Part shown: positions 47,331 to 58,699 of the stretch, piece after piece
How positions within the stretch are numbered: the stretch's first letter is position 1
Layout: each line of letters begins with the position of its first letter
Assembly: GCF_030272615.1 (NCBI RefSeq)
Contig: NC_081415.1
Span: forward strand, 189,378,270 to 189,442,269
Direction: 5' to 3'
DNA from: Cryptomeria japonica
Taxonomy: Eukaryota > Streptophyta > Pinopsida > Cupressales > Cupressaceae
Length of the DNA: 64,000 nucleotides
Notes under the pieces: generated by a model
Told to the model about the DNA's origin: nothing
Databases searched by the model: none
The model's input: only the letters and a program-made list of their open reading frames with translations
Position numbers and translations under genes: made by a program

Positions 47331-48566
47331 TGTTGACTAGATTGAAAGAACCATAATATTGAGAGGGTGGGTAAATGAGTATTCCCACAGATTCAAAAAC
47401 TTTCTCCTAACTTTAATCTTCCATAGAGATATCAAACTTCATCCAACAAACTTAACAGATATGAAGCAACAAATGTAGAATAAACATGAAGAACACAACC
47501 ACAAATCAAACACTTGATTTTATACGTGGAAAACCCAAATAGGAAAAACCTTGGAGAGTGTCAACTCTCAGGAGAATATAACTAGTTACATGGTGATTAC
47601 AACAAGGTGGATCATTGCCAGATTACAAAAGCGGCTCATTGCCGGACTGCTCACTGCAAAGATACAAAGGAACGACTCGCTGTCAGAATGCTCACTGCAA
47701 CATAAGAGGTTGAACTGAAAAGGATTGCATCTTCAAATGCATGGGATTAGTTCTCAGGTTAAGCTCAGATTACAATTCACAAACTTTACAACAGATCCTG
47801 TTAGAGATCTCTGTATAACTGTCTTGCAGCAGGTCCGGTGAAAGACTGCTGTTTTTTTGGTCAGTAACTCACACTTTACACACTGCTACCTTCCCTGCTA
47901 ATTCTCTTTCGCATATCACATGAACTTCCTTAATCTCCTCACACACACCTTCATATCATGCTTTTTCATTCCTCATGCTACTACATATGTATATGTACAT
48001 ATATATATATACTGAAGGGTACAAATAAAAAATAGTGTGTCTGCCAAGCCCAACATGTTATCAAGACACTCATGTCGGCCTCCGCAAGATCTCTACATGC
48101 TTCCTTTTACATACTTCATTTGCCAATGCATATACCTAGATTACCGGAATGGGGCAGGGTCATTGGGACCCAAGAATACTGACCCATTATAACAAAATTA
48201 AGTGCAACATCTCCAAATCGCAGACTCCACACATACCAAGAATACCGCAACACGAAGCTCGAAGAGATACTACATATATTGACCAAAACAGCTAATACCG
48301 AGGCACATGATTGATACCGGGATTAATGAGAACTCAAAATTCTGGAACAAGGATCTTCCAGAGATTGCCACAATATATTACCTCCATCATACTGCATCAT
48401 AACATCTGTCCAAAACAGCAACATCTATCCATAACCAAAGAACTGCACATACTGACTGCATATAACATCTGGACCAATCCGGGTCACAAATACTGTCCGG
48501 TCTAAACCAAATAGCTGGTTTGACATCAATGACAACAATATCAACAATATCTACACAAGTCTAACA
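47331..48566. mobile_element. Solo LTR, 1236 bp
   Basis: Runs from TGTTGACTAG to AAGTCTAACA with a perfect 5-bp duplication ATTGG (47326-47330 and 48567-48571). Near its start it has a GAGAGGGTGGGTAAATGAG box related to those opening the LTRs at 54536 and 59237. No internal domain is present. Confidence 0.9.
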
Positions 48567-49272
48567 ATTGGCTCATTTTTAGTGATTTAGAGCATTGGAT
48601 TGAGTTGGTAATGGATCAATGGCTAAGGTTAAATTATCCCTTTGGGAGTCTTTATATAATATTTTAGGGTTCTTTTGGAGCTCATTATGTGATCAGTCTT
48701 TTCTCTATTGCTGCTGCAATCTTTGGCTTGAGGCTTGAAACCCTTGAGTATCCTTGGTTTAGGAGAGACATATGGGCGTTCCCTAGTTAGAAGGGTGTGT
48801 TTTGGTGGAAGGGCTTTGGTCTGTGATGCCTTAGCACATCATTTTCAGAGCTGCATCTTCTTATCAAGTTTAGAGGCCATTGTGTAGGTGTGATTCAAAG
48901 TAATTAGACTCAGATTTGGATAATGTACAGAAAATTCTTGCATATTTGGGAGCATCATTGAAGCTAACATCAGCAAGGACAAGTGGGATGTCATTGGGAG
49001 ACCTAGCACTGGTTTTCTGAGGATCTTGGCAAGGGCTGCTAGGGTTTTGAAGGCATTTCTGTTATTTGGGCATAAATCTGCATATTGCTGGTCATATTCA
49101 TCAGAAAGATAAGGAAAAAACAATGTAAGTTATTTCTGAAAATTCTGGGCAGATTAGGTCTATTTTTTGTAACTTCATATTCTGAAACACTCAGAAATCT
49201 CTATAAATTAGCAGAAAAATCAGATAAATATTCTGAGCTTAGATCTGAGTTTGATGAAGGGTATTTTATTTG

Positions 49273-49449
49273 CAACTTAAGTTGCATAAAAGGATGTGCC
49301 CACACCTGAAGAATAGAATAGAATACAAGCCAAAGACTCCAACACTTACCCAATAGTGCTCTAGAGTCTACATCCTCTCCCTCTTGGGTAATCCAAGGAA
49401 AGGACAGCCAATGCACTGTTAAGCCTCATGGCTTGAGTTGGCGACATCA
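49273..49449 (-). repeat. Right arm of the inverted repeat
   Basis: It is the reverse complement of 46985-47152 at about 90% identity by eye, ending in GCCTCATGGCTTGAG. Confidence 0.8.
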
Positions 49450-49535
49450 CAAATGAAAATGTACCCCTGTTGAATGGCAACATACAGTTGTTACCCTTTT
49501 CTACAATGCGGAGTTCTATGACTGCATACTTCTTT

Positions 49536-49821
49536 AGGGGAGCTGACAATTATAAAATGAGAGAAAACACATGTAGAAGGAGCAAAGCATGATTGTCTAC
49601 AGTTGTAAGGTGAAATCATGCTGAGAGCATACAGTTGTAGGAAATATATGTTGTTATTACATTTTTCATTTATGATTTTATAGGGGAGCAGACATATAAA
49701 ATGAGAGCATACAGTTGTAGGAGTAAAGAATGATTGTGTACAGTTGTGAAGTGAAATCATACTGAGAGCATACAGCTGTAGGAAATGTGTTGTTATTACA
49801 CTCCCATTTATGATTTTGTAG
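49536..49821. repeat. Two 140-bp tandem copies
   Basis: Units near 49536-49682 and 49683-49821 share GGGGAGC.GACA, GAGAGCATACAGTTGTAGG and ATTTATGATTTT. The motif CATACAGTTGTAGG itself recurs three times. Confidence 0.8.
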
Positions 49822-50221
49822 CCTTTGGTCCTTCTGTCATAATGAAGACAGTGAAGAATGAAATCATAAATTGATAATTTTTATTGGCACTATACCCAAA
49901 TCAATGAACATATTACATTGAAAAAGGATTTTGATTGGAGGCTTTTATTGTAACGAAAACATTAAAGAATGAATTGGATACATTATATAAATATCTAAAC
50001 TTGAATTTTGAGGCCATGTATAGCTAAACTTGAATATGTCTGTTTCCCACTGTCCCCTGCTGCTCCCATTCTCAAAATACCATGGAACATAGTCATACAT
50101 GTTTCCACGGTTTTGATTCAGAAGTCCCAGAAAATTATTGTTTCCCATATCCTATTCAGTTTCCTGGAAACTTATATGTACATCATCATTAATGATAGTC
50201 TTCAAATTTGTTTTTCGACAG

Positions 50222-51608
50222 ATCCTGATCGGCCAAAGAATGATAAGGCATCGATACTCATTGAAAGTACACAAGTTGTGAAGGAGCTTAGAGCTGAGTT
50301 GAAGCGGCTGCAACAAGAACATTCTTCACTTCTGAATGAATCTCGTGAAGTGAGTAGAAGAAATGTTTATCCTTCCATGCCTTTGTTGACAACTGAAGCA
50401 CTGGCTTTAGAAGCAAATAACTTAGACATAAAAGCAATGCAGAAATGTTTGGGAAAATAGTTAATTATTTGATTAAATTCTTATTCATTACTGTTCTTTA
50501 ACATGTTTTCTTTCATTGAAACGATTTCTGTTGAAGCAGTTGACTGAAGAGAAAAATGAGATAAGAGAGGAGAAGATAAATTTAAAGAATGAAACGGAGA
50601 AGCTACAAGATCAGTTACAACGACAATTACGAAGCCTTTCACCATGGATGATGATGGACCCTGCAGTTATGATGACTGCTCCATCTTTTCCTTATGCTGT
50701 GCCTGTTCCTCAGGCAGCAACTGTGCCTTCATCTAACTGCCAGCAGCCATTTGCATCTAGTCAAGCTCAAGGGCCACTTGTTGCACCATCTGCATATGTT
50801 CCTCTGGCAACCGTGGGTACTTTTCCAGTACATCCTGTACTGCATGCATATGCTTTTCCAACTTATGGTCCATCCCTGAATGGTCATTCCCATGTTGAAA
50901 GGCCATATGCCCAGTACCCTTCTCAAGTGCATCCCATTCCTCCATATCTTGCACAAATGCAGCCCCACCAGGATTCCCAACCTACAGTTTCATCATCGGG
51001 TCCAGCAATATGTCAACCCCTCACATCTGCTGCACTCAGTTCTCCTTTACAAAATATAACTCAGCCAACTATTGTGAATTCATTGAATCTGCAGACTGAA
51101 GAAGTTGGGAAACATGCAATTTCCTCTTCAGATATTGCTGTTGCAGAGCATAGAGAGTCAAGTGTAAGTGCAGTTAGCCGCAGTTCTAAGTCTTTGCCAA
51201 AAGATGCGAATAAAGAACTTCTATCTTCCCCCTCAACTTCCTCTACAGAAGTACATTGTGGATCCAATGCACTGGTTAGTGCCTAATTTATCATATGGTA
51301 CATTTTCTGATTTGCGGTAATTCTAATATAGTTGACTACAGTGTCTTTAATATTGATGATCGACAACTATCTTAATCGAAAGTTGTTATAAAAAATGTTT
51401 TCCCTACATTTTTACTTGACCAAAAGAACTAGGAATATCATTTTTGTTTCAGGTTTCTGGTTTGGAGGGAGAAGACAAGCTATCTATTGAGCTAGGATCT
51501 ACAGAACAAGTACATGAAGTAACTTCTGAACAGGGAGCACAGGAAGCTGAAGTGGATAAACCAAAACAGGACAGGGTTGATGATGCCTTATCTTCTCCTG
51601 CTGTTTAA
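50222..51608 (+). CDS. bHLH transcription factor, bHLH121/bHLH47-like, last three exons (partial)
   Basis: Exons 50222-50349, 50540-51274 and 51453-51608 have AG/GT borders and compatible phases, ending in TAA at 51606-51608 (about 300 residues here). The first exon begins inside the bHLH loop (DPDRPKNDKASIL) and carries helix 2. The second continues with a charged heptad region (LTEEKNEIREEKINLKNE), then SPWMMMDPAVMM and a long Pro/Ser/Gln-rich tail. This order is typical of the subgroup IVb/IVc bHLH proteins, among which bHLH121 and bHLH47 regulate iron-deficiency responses; that role is inferred for this gene. The DNA-binding basic region and helix 1 would be in an upstream exon that was not located. 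Reading frames are clean, so the gene is probably functional if the 5' exons exist. Confidence 0.8.
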
Positions 51609-51850
51609 TGAAACTTATACGATGCTAGGTACTTCTGTGAATGTGTGAAGAGCTATATTTTCAGATGATTATAGGTGAACAATTTTGTTTGTACCTTCAA
51701 TGTATTTTCATATATGGCAATATGCAGCTCATTATTAGGCTCAAAAAGTTTGCAAACATTCATCTGTATATTGTTTTAAATAAATAAATAATTACAAGAA
51801 ACAGTTTATTATTAGATTAAAAAAGTTTGCAAACATTCATCTGTCTGTAT
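51609..51850 (+). other. 3' UTR and 107-bp tandem duplication
   Basis: After the stop, AAGTTTGCAAACATTCATCTGT occurs twice (near 51749 and 51825) as part of a duplicated block of about 107 bp. AAATAAATAAATAA near 51778-51790 contains candidate polyadenylation signals. The hAT derivative is inserted in the second copy. Confidence 0.6.
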
Positions 51851-52662
51851 CATAGTTTTAAAACTCGTGGACTCGCCACGGACTTGCGAGTCCAGTGGCA
51901 CCACGAGTTGATTCGCCATGGACTCGCGAAGCGAGTCCTGGCGAGTCTTTTGGCGAATCTTTTGACTAGACTCGTGCAACCCCGAAAACAAGTCAAAAAA
52001 TTATCTAAATCTTTTTTTTCAAGTCAGTCTCATTCCCTTCATCAGAATATATACATTAAATATAACATTTAAGTATAAGAAAGGAAAAAGACATTTTTAT
52101 ATTTCATGTATATATTGGCAGGATGTTTGAGGGTGGTTTCAGATCTCTAGGAATAATAATGCAAATTCTAGGTTTTAGAAGATCTTTTAAATTTTCAGAC
52201 TTAGTCAAATTTCAGTAATCAGGAGGCTCCTATTAGCATTCTCTCGCCCTCTCTATCTCACTCACTTTATCTGCCTTGAATTTTAGATTTATCTATCTCC
52301 CTGTCACTCTTCTTCTATTCCCTCTCTCTACCACTCTCTATCTTAGTCTCTCCTCTCTCCCCCAAGATCTAGACCTATCATTATATGTAATTTTGTAAAC
52401 ATTTATAAACTTATGCTTCTATTATACATTTTAAAGTTTGAAACTATGAGTATAAATGATGAAATTTCAAATATTGAGTGTTTGGAGATCATATGACGTG
52501 TAATGTTTCAATTATGGCTCTTATGTTCTCTAAATGCATTAATTTCTTTATGTTTTTTTGTAAAACTACCGTTTTTTTTCTGCCGAGTCTTTCGCAAGTC
52601 TTTCACGAGTCCAAGTCCGAGTCCAATTTTTTGGTTTGCCAAGTCCGAGTTTTAAAACTTTG
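51851..52662. mobile_element. Internally deleted hAT derivative, 812 bp
   Basis: Ends CATAGTTTTAAAACTC...GAGTTTTAAAACTTTG with a perfect 8-bp duplication GTCTGTAT (51843-51850 and 52663-52670). Its last 220 bp closely match, in reverse complement, the first 220 bp of the 41332-44927 element, including GTAAAACTACCG. The transposase is gone. The interior holds about 170 bp similar to 2016-2220 of the LTR family. Confidence 0.9.
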
Positions 52663-52670
52663 GTCTGTAT

Positions 52671-54360
52671 ATTGTCTTGTGAAACTGAATTATTATAAGA
52701 AGCAATCTTCCGAAAAAAGGTTTGATTGCAATGGGGCATTGGATTGGTTTAATGTTTAGTTAATGGACATCAATCTATACGCTGTATTTTATTTCTATTC
52801 TTAGGATGTTTTTTGAAAGTTTATTTTATATATATGATTTCTTGAAGGAAACAGTAACAAAGATTCGAATGTAGTGTCATTCAGGTATAGAGTGTAAAAA
52901 TAGAGAAAAGTGTACATGTTACAGTCAATTACTACCACTTAAGTGTTTATAATATTGATTTAGAAAACTGATTTATGTTTATGATTTTTTGAAGGAAACA
53001 GCAACACACTAAAATGCAACGTTTGTCTGGTACAGAGTGTACAAGAAAATCAATTTGATTAATATTTTGGGCAATGCCAACCATATGAGTGTTTTATAAA
53101 ATATCTGGGTGTAGAGGGACTGTAGCAGTCTAGTCAGCAGAATAAGATCATATTGCATATTTATATTTGTCAGCCATTTCTATATTTGATGCAAATCTGG
53201 ATGGTTTAAGAAATATATTATTTACTTCGGAACATTGTCTCTCTTGAGTATTCCTATATATGCTCGTGAATTGAAGGAATTGCTTGCTGTGTAAAACTTT
53301 TGAAGTGCATATGATACTAATTGAGGTTAATTTGTTTTGCATGAAGCGGAAAAACAATCAGGAATGAGATGGAGGACAAGTAATATAGCAAGTGTGAATA
53401 TCAGAGATTTGGGCATTCCATATAATGTAGAGTAAGGAAATCAATGGTTTATAGGGGTGAATGGAAACTAAAAAGCATGGCAAATGGAAAATAGAATATA
53501 AGTATATTCAGGGATCTATAGTTATTCAGTGTGTTGCAATATTCAATAACAAGTGTGTAAGCAGTCGATATTTGAATGTATACAATTTATTCATATGAAG
53601 CATATAGTTTAATGGAAACATTAATGGTAGTAATAAATTATTAAGTACAGCAAGGTTTTTCCATCTCTGACTCATTTAGTATGCACTAGAACCTGTGGCA
53701 GTTTTGAAGTGTCCAATCAGTAAGCCTTGTTAATCTCTGTTTGGAGCAAGTGTTTGAACATTCTTTGTACCTGAACAACCTATGCAGCCTAACCCTGCAG
53801 AATCTTACAGATCTTATCCCTTTATTCATTCACGATATTAAACAAGGATCAAATTTATTGTTTACTGGATTTGAACCCAAAAAGTAGATTTGCTGTTTGA
53901 GGCTGGAATCTTTGGAAAGTAGTCATATGTACAAAGAACACCAAGAGATAGCTATTGCAATGAATTTTAGCAGTAGTGTGAGAGTGTCATTTATTCCGCA
54001 TGGAAGCCATGTACAACAATCTTCAGTCTAGAATTGTTTCCAATTAGAGTCTGATTAAAACTGCCAAATTTAACTAAGCTTTTCAGTTTTTCTTTTTTAT
54101 TAATTAGAGGGACTGAGCTTTTACCCATAAAAATATAGGGACTATCAGTGTGTCAAGACTTGGAGTATGGATGCTTTACATGGCAATGCCTCATCTCAGG
54201 AGCCTCAGATTGCCTTACCACTTGGTCAAAATGTAGTTTCCAAATTACTTATCTACATATTTTCAAAATTTCAATTTACTAGCCACAAAAGATGAATAAC
54301 ATGCATATGTAGCTTACATGCCATGATATATTGTCAAATAATTGTAATGCTCTGTAACAA
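52671..54360. other. Intergenic interval 3' of the bHLH gene
   Basis: AT-rich, with no supported gene. A diverged duplication near 52820-52930 and 52970-53060 shares TTGAAGGAAACAG and ACAGAGTGTA-type boxes. Confidence 0.5.
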
Positions 54361-54374
54361 TCACTGTCAAAGTT

Positions 54375-57284
54375 AGCCCGTACAGGTAGGTGAGTTGGCT
54401 TGGGCCGTGGGTTTGCTCCCCATTGGTCTCAGGTTCGATTCCCTTCCGGGTTTAAGAGGGGGGACTTCTTGTGGGTTGTGGATCCTCCCCATAGGGGACT
54501 AGTCTCGCCTCAGCTCGCCCTTGCTGGACACAAGATGCCATTGAGAGGGGGGGTGAATCAGTGGTTTTCAAAACTTTTGACCATTTAATCCCAAAAGAAA
54601 ATACCGGTTAGCACAATAAACATTGAGCAACCCTACTGATGAGATAAGAGGAGATAACAAATGCAACCACACAAAAGCACACCACATAACATCGGTATAT
54701 ACGAGGAAAACCCAAGATGGGAAAAACCTCGGTGAGAAATGCTGTCGGAGTCTATTGTTCCAATCCACCCTCACAGTGAAACAATGGTTACAATAATTTA
54801 GGGCACCAACCCAAGGAGTACAACTCCTGCTTTAGGGCACCAACCCAAGGAGCACCAACCCAAGGAGCACCAACCCTTGATTTTAGGGCACCAACCCAAG
54901 GAGCACCAACCCTTGCACCGAGCACCAACTCAGTGATCTACAATGAACATTATCAAATACAAAAGTAATAATCCGGTTACAAGTGAGTCTTGTAACTACT
55001 GCATATACTTCACCCTGCTGGTTTCACTTCTCTTCTGCCTTACCGGTTAACTCCTCCTTTTCCTTTTGTCACTCTACCTTTGTTCAGTTCTCTGTTGGTT
55101 TTTTGTCCTCTCCTTCCTTCTTCTCACCTCCTCTCTCTGCTCACCTTCACTTGCTGCTATTGCTAATACACCGGTTCGGACTCTACTGGTTGTCTACCTC
55201 TACAACTGGTTACCGGTTCCCTGTTCTCTCTGTCTCTTCTCCTTCTGCTCTACTTCTGGTTTGCTGGCTCTCTTTTGACAGTCACTCTCCACCACTTCAC
55301 TCTCAGCTGCCTTCCTGCTAGTTCTACCACTACCGGTTGTCTTCACTGATGCACTCTTGTAGTTTACCAATTGCTCTGGCCTTACCGGTTAAACCTCTGC
55401 TAAGCCCTTTCACCGGTTGCCCCTCCAACACTTAGTCTCTATGATCTTTGAATAAGTCTCTGATTGGTTGGCTCTTTGCTGCTCTTTTCTCACTCCACTC
55501 TTCAACATGCGACACCTAATCTTTTAGCAGCATCATCGATTCCTATCTTTGGCATGCATACATATACGTGAGTTTTCCCGCCAAAGCTGCAGTTCAAACT
55601 CCGTGCCTTAGGCTTTCTCCTCGATCACGAGGCATACCAAATCCAGTCTTATCTTATTAGATTTGATCTCAGAGATAACTGCCTGCACATCTTTGCCATT
55701 AACGTGCCTTCCATTGCACGTTTTCTAACCTCAGCGACCTGCATTTAGTCTGTCGGCTCATCTCTTGGTCAATCACCATAAATGGTTTGGCGGTCTGCTT
55801 CACCAATTCAATCTATACCCATACATCTTGCATCGATTAGTGCACTCCATGGATCATCTCGATTTGTCCTACCTCGAGCCGCAACCCTTCTGCAACTCGA
55901 CTCATAACAGTCACAACCAACATTAATGTCGACCAACCACCAACTACCTCATCGACTGCAAGGTTCATTCGCCACTTCTACTCCACGTGGCGTCTCTGTC
56001 GGTATCCGCTTCAGCCTAGACCTCTGTGTCGGTTCAGATAAGATCACCGACCAAACAACACACAATTGGTCCTTCTTCCCTGCCGTTTCTCTAACTCTGT
56101 TGGTATGTCTCACTTTGCCGGTTAACCATCTTGCCATACAGTCTCTTGCACTATCAAAGCATCATATTTACTGGTTATCACTTTGTTGGTTAACCTTTGT
56201 GTCTGCACTTCTCTTCATCATGTGAGAGCCTCTTACCTTTGCCTCTTTGGTCTCTCACTGGTTGACAAAGTATATCCACATTCTCTATTGCAGATACTGG
56301 TAGATATGTTTACTGATGGATAACTCTCTTGCTTGCACACGATGATACCCTTGATGACACCATGCCATCAATCTCCAACTGTTGTGACGACACCTTTCTC
56401 CATCTACATCCCGGTAACTCCATGTTTGTGACTGCAGACTTATTTGCATTCTTCTTCATCTAACCGGTTCGCCTCTCAACCAGTTTGTCAAGGTGGCATA
56501 CACATTTGTTTAAGTGACAAGCCCATCACACTTCATCTGTCCCGGTAGCTCAATATGCCTACTCTTGCAGATTCGGTGCATATCTTTGATTTCATGCACT
56601 TGAGGCATCTTTATGATTCATCGGTGGATTTGGTGTGAGCCACCAATCTCCCGCCTTCAATTCTTTTGTCTTATCTCAGAGAGATATGCTGCATTCCATG
56701 CACTCAGTATTACCACTAATGGTTGGAGTGGATCCTTGTCTTCTCATTCTACTTCTAGCATAGCATTGACATTCCTTAGTTGACATTGAGCATAAAGTTC
56801 TTCAATCAGGCACATGTGATCCAGTTGGGCACACTCACCGTTAGTCTTCTCTTCATCCGGTGGGAGGCTTGTAGATTAACATCCAATAACATATTGGTGG
56901 CCTGCACATAATTCAACTTCGATGTTGATGTGATTTTTGTAACATTCCGCCTCTTCATCACAATCAACATCCCAACATATTGCTCTCTTATCGAGCACAT
57001 GCCTATCGATTGGAAACCACTCAATTGTCAACACATTACTTACCGGTGAACATCAACATGTATACTAGGCACCGGTTCCTTCTCAGCAACACAAACTTGT
57101 ATACCGGTGACACCACTATCCACACAACCGGTTGACATCAATGACAACACAATGCCAACAACCCCAACTTGGCAATAAAGTAAGTCCAAGGTAAGGCAGG
57201 TTGGGCGCTGGGTTGGGTCGCGGGGATACCCTTGTTACACCCCCCACCACCACCACCCCCCCACCCCCCCCCCCAAAAAAAAAA
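54375..57284 (+). mobile_element. tRNA-derived SINE split by an LTR
   Basis: 14-bp duplications TCACTGTCAAAGTT (54361-54374) and TCACTATCAAAGTT (57285-57298) differ at one base. The 5' part has GTAGGTGAGTTGGCTTGGGC (A-box-like) and GGTTCGATTCC (B box). The 3' part, after the LTR, has CTTGGCAATAAAGTAAG and TTGGGTCGC, then a C-rich stretch and an A-tail. Without the LTR it is about 0.28 kb, and both halves align in order with the intact SINE at 35150-35402. Confidence 0.9.
54536..57157. mobile_element. Solo LTR of 2.6 kb inside the SINE
   Basis: The ends TGCCATT and AATGCCA are perfect 7-bp inverted repeats. Flanks ACAAG and ACAAC suggest a 5-bp duplication with one change if one extra base (A) precedes the TG. 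It opens GAGAGGGGGGGTGAATCAG, contains short tandem repeats of CACCAACCCAAGGAG (54800-54925) and many copies of ACCGGTT. It is related over its length to 59237-61735. No coding is recognised. Confidence 0.8.
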
Positions 57285-57298
57285 TCACTATCAAAGTT

Positions 57299-58690
57299 GT
57301 TGTGAACAACAACCATTCTGTAATAATGCGTGTCAGGTTGAGGGGTCCACTGTCACCTCACTAGAGGTGAAGACCTCAATGAGATCTTTATTCACCCTCT
57401 TCTTAAGTTCGATGCATTCTAAATTCATTAGGTGTAGGATCTTTGCCAATCATATAATCTTCTCCCAATTTTCTTACTTGGATCAACGCACAATCAACCA
57501 TAAATTGCATCCATCTGTTTTTGCCCTAACTGATCATCACTAGCAGAGACCTTTTGTTGCTTTTATAGGTTTTCTAATGTCAAGAGTGCCTTGAAACTTG
57601 AACTGTTGCATGCCTTCGTGGACACAAGTTTGTTGTGGCCACTGAATAGGACAATTGGACTAATATTAGGTGAGCAATATTAATAATGTTTAATCTTAAG
57701 AGTGGAATGCCTATACAGTTGTACAAAAGACACAATCCAACAAAGACCTTTGACCCAATCTCGATGAGAGGTGAACATTAAATAGATTGGGGTAGCCCCA
57801 CTTTAGTAATTGGGGGTTCTTGATGGCTTGAGTTAGTGCTTTATTCATGTACTTAATGATCTTTGATTCACAATTTCTCAAATTCAACTTGTAGAAATCA
57901 ATAGAACACAAATTTAAGCACTTTTCTACTTGCTTGAACCTCTAACTATATTCAAAGGAATGAATGTTGTTCAAAAGTAAAAAAATGCAAAAAATTAAAG
58001 AGAAATTCACAATTCAGCTTTTTACCATGGAAACCTCCCCAAGGGAAAAAACTAGCTTGGTAGAAGCAATTGCTTGTCTACTTCAATATATTTGATTACC
58101 AAGAACAAGTATAGAGAGTAGATAGAATTGCATGTTGCTCCAATGGTTCACTGTCAAGCTCCAAATGACATACAATTGAGTTTTTGTGATTGTAATCACT
58201 ACAACATTCACACAAGATTCCAATGACGCAATCCAACCTCCTTACACTTTTAAATAGATATTGAAGCACCTCTCTTCTGCACTAGAAGGAACAAAAAGTC
58301 AAATTGTAAGTGGAAGCCAAATGTTCATTTCAAGTTTTGATTTTCTAATTGTGATGAAATCGCTAGTTGTGGTTAGGAAATGATTTTTTTTAAACAACAC
58401 CTATTTCTAATTTTCCACAAGAGTTTTGTTTCTATTGTAACACCTCGTGTTGGAAACTTAAGGTGTAGTTTTGGGAACAAAATCTAGCATTGTTTGCTGC
58501 TAATCTCTTTTTGGAAGCCCCATATTGGTGTAGATTTTACCTTTCTAAATCTTTATGACTCACACATCTCTTCTTAAATAGGCTTTTGGTTTCACAAAAG
58601 CTTAAGGAGGCAACGAGTGTGAAATGAATTCTCTCACTTATCCTTTAAGCACCTCTTTGCTTCACCTTTTGGCCCTTGTATCCCACCTTC
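57299..58690. other. Probable gypsy 3' region and flank
   Basis: No clear ORF. It is downstream, on the minus strand, of the integrase remnant, so it probably contains the 3' end and LTR of that element, but I could not define LTR borders. Confidence 0.4.
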
Positions 58691-58699
58691 CAAGACTCG

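Larger units (their letters stand above)
48567..50221. other. Upstream or intronic interval 5' of the bHLH exons
   Basis: Contains the right arm of the inverted repeat and a tandem duplication. I searched it by eye for the basic/helix-1 exon of the downstream gene and did not find one. It may be a long intron. Confidence 0.4.

Noticed and set aside
54375-54440. A functional tRNA gene
   Set aside because: A- and B-box-like sequences are present, but there is no foldable cloverleaf with an anticodon arm; the TSD and A-tail show a SINE.
55926-56225. 99-codon ORF in the LTR at 54536-57157 and the 177-codon ORF at 60412-60945
   Set aside because: Both lie within non-coding LTRs, are not conserved between the two related LTRs, and have no recognised domain.
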